Positions 55,744 to 64,000 of a DNA stretch of 64,000 bases are shown piece by piece. This stretch comes from Puccinia triticina (Eukaryota; Basidiomycota; Pucciniomycetes; Pucciniales; Pucciniaceae). The DNA lies in NCBI RefSeq assembly GCF_026914185.1, contig NC_070562.1, positions 4,154,001 through 4,218,000 on the forward strand. The letters run 5' to 3'. Position 1 is the stretch's first letter. The number at the start of each line of letters is the position of its first letter. The translations under genes were made by a program, and so were the position numbers. The notes below the pieces were generated by a model. That model was not told where the DNA came from. It searched no databases and worked only from the letters and a program-made list of their open reading frames with translations.

Positions 55744-58700
55744 ATGGCACCTGTAAACCAATCTCCGAGCTCCATCGCCACTTGATCTTCCAATGCAGCA
55801 GCTGCAGCTTCCAGCAGCAACGCGGCCGGCAAAAGAGTTGCTTGTAGTCCACCTCCAACCTCAGACGATGAAATCGACACCGTCAGGGCACCTCGGGAGG
55901 AACCACGTCAACGTGCTCCAGTGGTCAACCTTCCGGAGGACGATGCTCCCGCACCCCCGGATTTCTCGTATGTGTTGGACCCCAGGAACAAGGACCAGAT
56001 TCTCAAACACACCCACCATCTTTTCCCAGAGGCAAAGAAGCTTGTTCCGTCGGGTTCCAATTTCCGTACTTGGCTCATGAAAATGGAGGAGCTTGCGGAT
56101 TTTGCTCTGGACTACCGCAATTTCTATTTTGAAGATTTCTCTCGTCACCCGGTCGATCATATCACTTGTGTTATCTTTTGCATAGCCTTATCCGATGAAA
56201 TCAAGGAAGACATCAATCATCGTGATTCCTGCTACGCCATCATGATTTCTATTTGGCGCCGTTTTACGACTTTCAGTCGCGCAGCTCAGATCAACCGATG
56301 GGCCGCTTTAAAATCAATCTCGTGTGATCAACAAACTCCAGCAACGACCATAGCAGCCACTTATCGCAGACGTCTATTGGATCTTAAGGAGTCCGGCGCC
56401 GCTCTGACTCAGGATTCGATTTTCGGCATGATGCTCCAAGATTCGATCGCGCAAGGCTCCCCTTTAAGACAAGAATTCGATTACAGAGTAGATCAAGAAC
56501 TAGCAGCGCGTCGTCAAATCCCGCTGCTATTCGTTGAAATGATCGACTTATTGAACGATTGTCAAGAAAAAGTTTGTGGTCGGGAAGCGGCTCACCGAGT
56601 TTCAGTACCCCCTTTGACTTTTGAAGCTGAACCGAATCCGACGGCGTGTCGTAGCAATTCCATAGAAAGTCACCCAGACAATGTCTACACGATGGCCACT
56701 CGCCCCTTGAAGTTCAAGAATTCGACCACTCAAGCCAGGAACTGTTTTCGCTGTGGTTCCGGCAGCCATCTAGTTGGTACCTGTCCCGTCCCTGAATCAT
56801 CTTCGAAGTCTTTGACAGCAAATCATCAGACTCAGAATCGTTTGCAAACGCCCCAGTATCAGGCGTACTATCCAATTCTCGCTCCGCCGGTTCCTGGCTA
56901 CGGTTTCCAACAGTTCTATCAACCAATAGTTCACACTGGTAATAGCCCGGCAAATCCAGGACGTGCAGCTGACAATTATTGACCTGTTTACCCACAGGGT
57001 TTTCAACCCCGCCCTGCAGCTCGTGAAGCTTCAGCAGAAGTACCACCCGATGTACCTCAGATGTTTGTCATGCAACCGGCACCACCGATGTTTGCCATGC
57101 CTCAAGACCCATCTGCAATGTTCAACATGCAGCCCGCCCCCCACATGTTTGCAATGCCTCAAGACGCGCCCACGGCAAACAACATACAACCATCGGCACA
57201 GATGATCGAGATGGATTGTGATGTTGGTGCAGCTCAGCCGTCGTTTGGTAATCTATTGTTCACGGCTGCGTCCCCGGCTCCCTATGCAGACAGTCCTGCA
57301 ATCTTTGACACCGGAGAAACTCATCACCTGACCAGTGACAGGTTAGCTCTTACAAATTTCAAGCTACTTAGTAAACCTATTCCCCTCCGTGTAGCCACTA
57401 ATGGCCCCCCTTGTTTCATTACAGCAAAGGGAACGCTAACTTTCCCGGGGGCAAGTTCAACCCCTACACAGATTGATGAGGTCCTGTACTGTCCAGATGC
57501 AGCGCACACACTCATTTCACCAGCGGCTTTACGATTGGCCGGCTTTTCTCTCTCTTTTCAAGCCGACTCCTTCTACATTTCCCGTGGTCGCCATTTCTGG
57601 ACTCGCTCAACCCTCAACCCCGTTTCTAGGAAATGGGATCTCCCGGCTCCGTTACATTCTTTTGTTTCCCCTCACTCGTCTGTGTCTACATCCTCTGTTA
57701 TTCCTGCGGCCAACACCATTATGTCTAAAGCAAATCCTGTCGTTACTCAAAGTGTCGCTTGTTTTCCGCCCGTTGTTATACCTCCTCCATCTGTCGCATC
57801 TCCTGTCTGTACGCAAGTTTTTCCTACATTGCCAACTGTTTCATCTGTGGATGTATCCACTGCGACTGTGAAGAAAGATTTTGTCCCTTTTGAATACTCT
57901 GTTCCTGTTGCGACATCCCAACCTTTTGAAATGCCACACTTAACAGCGGATGAATCTTTGCTCTTGCACGTCCATAGACGATTTGGACACGCGAGTCTCA
58001 GGACTATCCGGCGAATGATGGCTCTTGGTGTGGCTCTAGGCCTCCCTAAAACGCTACCTCGGGGGGACATTCAGTGCCCCTCCTGCATGATCTCTAAAAG
58101 TGTAAACCGGAATACCTTGACTTCGGATCGTCGTGACTTCCAGCCCATGGATGCGTGGAACGTCGACTTAGTTGGCCCTTTCGAGCTCCCGGCACTCGGT
58201 GGCGGCTTGTATGTGATAACTATCCGCGATATCGGTTCTGGTTACGCAGAAGTAAAAGTCCTAGTCAAGAAAAGCAAAGCTTGCGGGGTTCTCCAAGATA
58301 CTATCTTACGCCTTGAGCGCCGTACGGGTCGTCCTCTGAAAATTCTACGTTCTGATAATGGCGGAGAATTCAACAGCAAACTATTAGGCGATTTCTTGGC
58401 AGCAAAGGGAATCACCACGGAACAATCTGTTGCGTACCACCACTACCAGAACGGCACCATCAAACGTTTTAATCAAACCCTCCAAGATATGGGTCGCACT
58501 ATTCTGTTGGACAGCACGCTCCCCAAGGAATTCTGGGGTTTGGCTTTTGTATGGGCCTGTTATACGCTCAACCATATCCCTAACGCAGCCAGCGGCGAGA
58601 TGACGCCTTTCGAGCGTTTTTTTGGTATCAAACCAAACGTGGACCGTCTTCGACCGTTCGGTTCAGTAGCTTTTAAGTTTTGTTCACGTGCCTGCAGAAA

Positions 58701-60526
58701 AATGTCAAAAGTTAGATGATCGTGCGCTACGAGGTTATGCTGTTTTTTATCTACCTGAATCTAAAGGGTGGGGATTTTGGGTCCCGGATCTCGGATCCTA
58801 TTGCCATTCGGCGGTTGCTACATTTCCTGATTTTCCTAGCTCGATCTCATCGTCACCGAGTTTCTCTTTTGCCGATACCTTAGTTCTGCAACTGGGACGC
58901 TTTGAAGACAAAGAGCTTGTTCAATCACAAGACAAAATGGTTGAATTCATCTGTAACTGCGTACCAGAAATCCTTGACGCATTGGTTCCCGCTACCTTTA
59001 AACAGGCAGCAAAAGATGTAGACAGTAAGAAATGGCTCGCTGCCATCCAGGAAGAGTTGTCCAATCTTCATCGACTAGGCGTTTGGTCAATCAAACCGGT
59101 TCTGAAGGGTACTAAGATACTCCGTGTTAAATGGGTTTTTGCCAGGAAGCTTTTGGCGACTGGCGTTGTACTCCGATTCAAAGCTCGGTATGTGGCAAAG
59201 GGTTTCGCACAGATAGAAGGACAACACTTTAATGGCACTTTTGCACCTACGGCGACTTTTGTCTCTATGCGCCTTGTGTTGTCGATTGCAGCTATGAATG
59301 GATGGCCGGTCCATACTTTTGATTTTGTGGCGGCCTATCTTAACTCTCCTCTAGATGAAGAGGTTTGGGTCGCCCCTCCTGATGGACTCGAAGTTGCTGC
59401 TGGGCACGCCTGCCTATTACACAAAGCTCTCTATGGTACTCAACAGGCGGCGCGCTGTTGGTGGCAGCACCTGTCGGCAACTCTTGGCAAACTTGGGTAC
59501 GAAAGTTCCCAATTTGATAACAGCGTCTATGTACTTCGCAGACGTGATGGACCTTCTGTTATCTGGATACACGTGGACAATGGGATTGTCACTGGTTCTT
59601 CCTCTCAGATCCTGCGGGAACTGGAGTCGGCGCTATCGGACAGTTTGGAAATTAAGTGGTCTTCTTCGCTATCCGACATCGTTGGGCTCAAGGTATCTCG
59701 TGACGCATCTGGTTTCAGCCTCGGCCAACCTAAGCTTGTATCTGAGCTCCTCTCTTTGCACTGGGATGGTGCTAGTCATGCCAAGACGCCTCTACTGGTC
59801 GGGAATCTGCCATTATCTTGCACGGACGGCCCGGGTCTAGAACCGTCTAAGTATCTTTCCATTCTTGGATTCTTAAGTTATCTCTCAGCTGGGTCACGAC
59901 CGGATATTACTTTTGGTGTAAATTTTTTGTCTCGTTTCTCCAAGTGCCCTGCGGCTGAGCACTGGAAATGTCTTCAACACATCGTGAATTATGTGGCAGC
60001 AACGAGGGACCAGCAGTTGTTACTCAAACCGAATCCCGCTAGTCCACAACTTGTGTGCTTCGCTGACGCAAACTGGGGGGGCGAATTTTCCCGCTCTAAC
60101 TATGGGATTCTGGTTCTGTTTCATGGGTGCCCCATACACTGGGTGGCGCGTCGACTGGCCACCATAGCGTCGTTGACTGCACATGCTGAATACATGGCCC
60201 TGGGCCACGGTACGAAACAATTGCTATGGATCCGACATCTAATTACGGATATGACCGGTTCTGAACCTCTGGGCCACTTGCTCTGCGACAATCAGGCGGC
60301 CGTGAAAATCTGCTCGGACCAGGCATCTAACAAACGTACACGCCATGCTGATCGCGAGTTCTACATTACGAATCAAGCCCTCTTTCGCAAACAAGTCAAT
60401 CTCTCCTGGGTCGACACTAAGAACCAGTTTGCGGATATCTTTACGAAGAATCTGCCGCCTATGACTCACCAATACCAAGTACGGGTGGCTATCGGAGCGG
60501 TCTTGTTGAGTGGGGGGGTGTTGTAG
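55744..60526 (+). pseudogene. Ty1/copia gag-pol, multiply inactivated
   Basis: A single intended frame. Gag from ATG 55744; stop TGA at 55783-55785 after 13 codons; an internal ATG at 55921 opens the rest. Zinc knuckle CFRCGSGSHLVGTC (from 56753). TGA at 56980-56982. Protease AIFDTGETHHLTS; integrase HRRFGH...CPSCMISK (HHCC), WNVDLVGPF and LRSDNGGEF. A +1 frame change occurs in a TTTT run at 58678-58681. Reverse transcriptase VKWVFARKLL, FAPTATFVSMRLVLSIA; RNase H FADANWGG, TAHAEYMAL. The pol stop (TAG 60524-60526) lies inside the 3' LTR. Two catalytic residues are altered: in integrase the residue 36 positions after the SDNG Asp, normally Glu, is Lys (AAA 58462-58464); in the YVDD box the second Asp is Asn (AAT 59579-59581). 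So both enzymes should be dead independently of the stops. Confidence 0.9.
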
Positions 60527-60771
60527 TATGATACGTAATAAGTCATTACGTTACATTCTACATGTGCAGCGTAAGTCATCTGTCATGACTTACCGTAGAC
60601 ATGGGACTTTCCCATGTTTCCTCGACTAGACAGCCTTCCCTCTATTACATACATGTTACATAATAACATGTATATATATATAGCATGTGTTTCCTCAGTT
60701 GTTGCATTTCTCCATTCTTTCTCGTTGTTCATTACTCTCGCAATACATTCTCCCATTGTCAGGCTCTATTA
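60519..60771 (+). repeat. 3' LTR of the Ty1/copia element
   Basis: 253 bp, same boundaries as the 5' copy. Differences from it: G for C in ACATGTGCAGCG, G for A in CCTCGACTAG, C for T in GTTGCATTTC. Confidence 0.95.
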
Positions 60772-61052
60772 GAAACCTGGGCGCCGCCGGACAACCCTGA
60801 GTGTAGAGGCACGAGTACGTAGTACGAGGATGACAAACCATAATCGGTAGATTGCATAGAAAGAAAAGCATAATGTGGCTGGAAATACAAGGTATTTATA
60901 GGTCACATTATGTAACAGAAAAGAAAGGAAAACATGGGAAATGAGAGACGTGAGAATGTCGGACGTCTCGTCGAGACCATCGTATACGTTGGTCATGACG
61001 TATACTGTAGCGAGACGTAATCTTCACCCAAGATTACGTAACTGAGCTACAA
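60772..61052 (-). repeat. LTR-like sequence of a second element, disrupted by the copia insertion
   Basis: On the minus strand it starts TGTTGTAGCTCAGTTACG after a G-rich tract (GGGGGGTCCTCAG), the same first eight bases and position as in the copia LTRs. It contains several palindromes (GTAATCTTGGGTGAAGATTAC; GTATACGTCATGACCAACGT plus ATAC) and a TATAAATA box. It runs into the 3' flank of the copia element and presumably continued into sequence now at 55244 and leftwards. The other LTR was not found. Confidence 0.5.
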
Positions 61053-61852
61053 CACTGAGGACCCCCCAAGAGTTGGACACCCGTTTCCTGGTCTGGACGA
61101 AATCGCGTGTCTTGCGTCTGCCATGCGCTCTGGGCTAGAGCGGATGATGCCCGCGATATACCGGCCGACTTGCTGAATTGTCGCGATGTTCGCAATGACG
61201 CTATCGAAGAATGGGTCAGACAATCGGCGCTCTCTTCTGTCCGAGGGCTCCCGAGCAACAGACGCCTGCGGCGACATCGGCACCTCCCCAGAAACCGCTC
61301 CGGGGGAAAACCCCGCCTCCAAACCTGAAGCAGGCCAGCAGAACTATGTACCGCCCAAGTCAGGATAAGATCCTCATTAGCTTGTGTTTTGCAGGACAAA
61401 TCGCTCCGCTCGTCCCGGATAACAACGATTTGACCAGCCCCACGTGGATCTAGTCGTCTCCGTACCCCGAGCAGTCGAACTACACCCGAAGTTAAATCAA
61501 TCCAACCAAAGAAGGCCGGATCGAAGCAGCCCTCCCCAGAGATAGTTTTCCTCCGTGACCGTACTCTTCTTTTTCCCTTGTCGGTCTCTCTTTGCTCCCT
61601 CTTTCCCCCCTTTTTTTTTGTAACCGACTGGTATGTAGATTAGCTACCGCTGTAACAAAATCAAGTTTTTTTTTTCCCGGGGCCTCCAGAAGTGCTCAGC
61701 GCAGCGCCGCAAGCGGAGAGGGCGACGCGCTCCGCGGCGGTTTCTGCAGCGCAGTGATTGCACCCATGCTGTCAGGAAAAGCAGCTGTCCTATGAATATG
61801 ACACCGCAAAACATCGGGTGCGTGAGACAGACTAGTCAGTGGTTGATGGATA
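61053..61852. other. Possible 3' end of a second retroelement, then non-coding
   Basis: On the minus strand an open frame ends SSVL* exactly at the start of the LTR-like sequence (61322-61047), echoing how the copia pol frame ends in its own LTR. Its ~90 residues (PFFDSVIANIATIQQVGRYI) have no domain I know. The rest is unassigned. Confidence 0.35.
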
Positions 61853-62205
61853 CATGTCTCTGGTATTCCATTTCTCAATACTTTGCTTGCAAACGGCAGG
61901 CGCGAGTTGGAATGAGGGTGCAGACACCACTTTTCCTTGCCCGGATGGTCAATCACCAGCGCATTCCCCGTCTAGCCTGACTGCGTTTACGTTTTCATCC
62001 TGCTTTCATGCTCATATATGACTTTTGTGAAGAATCGAGTGGGGCTCCGAGTTCGTTGCAGGATGATTAAACCAAATCTGGTATGTGACACTAGAGAACA
62101 GACAGATCAAATCATTTTAGATGTTCTGGGTGGTATTAGGGAATGATTGCAGGTGTGGGCGCCTTCAAGATAGGCAATGAAGATGGTCCATTGATCGACA
62201 CTTTA
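61853..62205 (+). repeat. Diverged duplicated segment, copy 2
   Basis: Counterpart of 51371-51870. It ends in TGGTATTAGGGAATGATTGC at 62131. Beyond it, two direct ~34-bp repeats (AGGGAATGATTGCAGG... and AGGGATTGATTGCGG..., each followed by CGCCTTCAAGAT-like words) lead into the 3' flank of the TrpRS gene. Confidence 0.65.
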
Positions 62206-62304
62206 TCAGGAATAGGGATTGATTGCGGTTTTGGACGCCTTTAAGATGAAGATATTTATGGAACAGTAATGGATTCGAAGAGGGTGAATTGGATATATGA
62301 GCGA

Positions 62305-63809
62305 TCAATCGAGGCCGATGTGTTTTTTGAGCTGGGACAAGGTGAGGTTAGCGACGGCGGCGGCCTTTTGGGCGCCGGCGAGATAGATGTTCTCGACCTC
62401 CTGGCGGGCGTTGACGAGCCGGGCGAACTGGGCATTGAAGGGTCTGAAGTGCTCGACGAGCAGGTCGACGAGCTCGGCCTTGAGATCGACGACCGACTTG
62501 TCCTGGAACCGGCGCTCGACCTGCGCCAGCTCCTGGCCGGAGATCGACTGGTAGATGTCCAGCAGGTTGCTGAGCCCCGGCCGCTGCTCCGGGTCATACC
62601 GGACCCCTTCGAGCGAGTCGGTCACCGCTGACTTGATCTTTCTCTGCACCTCTTCCGGCGTATCTGTGATCAGGATCTTCGTCAGATCGCTCGGATTTGA
62701 CTTGGACATCTTCATCGTCGGGTTGCGGAGGTTGAGGATCTTGCTTTGGCGTGCTGGGTATATATAAAAAAAAAAAGAGAAGGACCAGAAGTCAGAATAA
62801 CTTTGAGAACATTTTCAACTACGATTACAATCCCAAATCCAAAGGGGAAGGAGGCGTACTGTAGATTCCTTGAGGCAGCGGAAAGAGAAGTTTGTTCTTG
62901 GTTTGTTTGTTGAGGGCTTTAGCGAGGACCTTTGTGAGTTCGAGGTGTTGCACCTGGTCTTCGCCCACCGGGACCTGGGTAGATTTGTAGAGCAAGATGT
63001 CGGCCGACTGGAGGACGGGATAAGCCAGGAGGCCGAGATGGAGCATGCTGTCGTCGACTTCTGCCAGCGAATTGGCGTTCTTGGAGGATGCGAGTTGGGA
63101 CTGCGGCGGCGGTCCCCGTGTCAGCTCCCTGGTCAAAAGCGGGACGATCGTCAAGGGGCGGAGAGACGCACTTTCCATGTCGTCATCCGGTTCAGCCTTC
63201 CAACGGGTGCGATGCAGTTCAGGATCCAGGCCATCTCGCTGTGCGCTGGGACCTGAGGCAAGAGAAACAAAAGCCCGACGTCGGCTTTTCTTCTTCCTTT
63301 GAGGGGGGGAAGATCAAGAGGGGGCTACCTGGTCCTGATTGAACAAGCAGCAATGCGCAGGGTCGAGGCCGATAGCCAGCAGCACACACATCATCTCGAA
63401 TCGCTCCCTTCTCAGGCGGGCCGGGTCGCGGGGGAGGGTGATGGCGTGCAAGCCGACGATCGAGTAGAACAGCTCGATCGCCGTCTTTCCTTCCCGCTTC
63501 AGCGCCTGCAGACGCAGCCAGTTCTGCAGCGCACCCACGTAATTACCGATCTAGCTTGAAGGCCAAAACGCGGGGCCAGAAGAACCGGCTATGAGCTGAA
63601 AATCGTGGGTTTTTTTTTTGTGGGTGGAGCACGGGGGGTCGCTGCAAGTCGCTTACATGAGGCACGCCTGTGGGCTGGATTCCCGAGAAGACAACCTGAG
63701 GAGGCGCGTTTGTGTCCCGCGAGGTAGCCATCAACCGTGCAGGGCGAAGACGTGTGCTTGATGCCCGCGCGAAGGTTGGTGGGAGCAGGGTGCTGGCTAT
63801 TGCTCGCAT
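62305..63809 (-). CDS. MSW1: Tryptophanyl-tRNA synthetase, bacterial/mitochondrial type
   Basis: Class I synthetase that charges tRNA-Trp, here probably in mitochondria. Exons 63809-63657, 63550-63329, 63246-63172, 63100-62860 and 62753-62305 give 379 aa. Signatures: [21 protein letters not shown] (given as FSGIQPTG and [10 protein letters not shown]; the HIGH-type box, built across the first intron), [56 protein letters not shown] (KMSKS loop) and a C-terminal helical domain ending in HIGLD. The N-terminal ~35 residues are Arg/Ser/Ala-rich with few acids ([18 protein letters not shown]), fitting a mitochondrial presequence; this is the only in-frame ATG upstream. At exon 3 the conserved VPAH motif is present in the DNA but one base out of frame; using a second AG seven bases further on keeps the frame and reads RTSEMAWIL instead. 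Confidence 0.93.
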
Positions 63810-64000
63810 GATGGCGTGGTGGCCGGGGTGGATGGGCTTGTTGGCTGCCGGTACCGCTCTTTGCCCGTGTTGGGTATTGCTGGCCTCCGGATATTCGGTC
63901 TGCTGGTGAATTGTGGGTCTTCTCGATCTGATTCGTGCTGACGATGGAGTTGCGGCACCGCAGCTCAGCACTCCTGCTGCGTGATGTCCGCGCCCCCCCC
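63810..64000. promoter_or_regulatory. 5' flank of the TrpRS gene
   Basis: GC-rich upstream sequence to the window end. The TrpRS frame stays open for 54 codons upstream but without an ATG. No TATA box seen. Confidence 0.3.

Larger units (their letters stand above)
55245..60771 (+). mobile_element. Full-length Ty1/copia LTR retrotransposon
   Basis: 5.53 kb with two 253-bp LTRs (55245-55497 and 60519-60771) that differ at three positions (about 98.8% identical), flanked by a perfect 5-bp target duplication GAAAC (55240-55244 and 60772-60776). LTRs begin TGTTGTAG and end CTATTA. A polypurine tract (GAGTGGGGGGG, 60508-60518) abuts the 3' LTR. One gag-pol reading frame has integrase ahead of reverse transcriptase, the Ty1/copia order. 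It is inserted into another LTR-like sequence on the opposite strand. Near-identical LTRs mean a recent insertion, yet the coding region is already broken in several places. Confidence 0.95.

Noticed and set aside
61440..61560. Possible 5S rRNA-like segment
   Set aside because: A few words resemble 5S rRNA, but no A-box/C-box arrangement or pairing fits.
62256..62631. Plus-strand and alternative minus-strand frames over the TrpRS 3' exon
   Set aside because: Shadows of the KMSKS-containing exon in GC-rich sequence.

Overview
This looks like a TE-packed chromosome window from a filamentous basidiomycete, most likely a rust-type fungus (Pucciniales). The pointers are short spliced introns (about 50-130 bp, GT...AG), a FunK1 fungal kinase, a bipartite acyl-CoA delta-9 desaturase with a C-terminal cytochrome b5 domain, a predicted secreted orphan protein, and overwhelming coverage by hAT, Tc1/mariner, PIF-like, Mutator-like and Ty1/copia elements. 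The rust assignment is inference; no marker gene is decisive.

Host genes are sparse: an OLE1-type fatty-acid desaturase (6032-7858, +); a SurE-type phosphatase (16781-18159, -) divergent from a FunK1 kinase (18375-20528, +, with a one-base frameshift in a G7 run); RIB3, DHBP synthase of riboflavin synthesis (27860-28865, -), with a relic of a RAD51 paralogue upstream; a Golgi pH regulator/GPHR membrane protein (39468-41585, +); a 595-aa predicted secreted protein of unknown function (46780-48567, -); a multi-exon polytopic membrane protein (about 49205-51246, +); and a bacterial-type, presumably mitochondrial tryptophanyl-tRNA synthetase (62305-63809, -). They are unrelated in pathway; only SurE/FunK1 share a compact 215-bp divergent promoter region.

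Everything else is largely mobile DNA, and much of it can be resolved to exact ends by target-site duplications (TSDs). 1-10.7 kb: two non-autonomous hAT elements in inverted orientation whose 8-bp TSDs are swapped between them, which shows that the 5.9-kb block between them, carrying the desaturase, has been inverted; a Tc1/mariner MITE is split by the same event. Two hairpin-satellite TIR elements (290-1516 and 4261-5296) lie left of and inside that block. 13.6-16.4 kb: three MITEs. 20.7-26.9 kb: an hAT transposase gene interrupted by a second complete hAT (TSD GGTGCCAA). 30.6-33.9 kb: a nest of TIR elements. 34.1-38.1 kb: a three-layer nest with three sets of perfect TSDs. 43.6-46 kb: hAT ends and palindromic minisatellites. 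55.2-60.8 kb: a full-length Ty1/copia element with near-identical LTRs but dead reverse transcriptase and integrase active sites.

The most unusual signals are the TSD-exchange inversion, the recurring architecture of tandem arrays built from short perfect hairpins in at least four unrelated sequence families, and the fact that the inactivating lesions of the youngest elements are compatible with C-to-T change at TCG/CGA sites.
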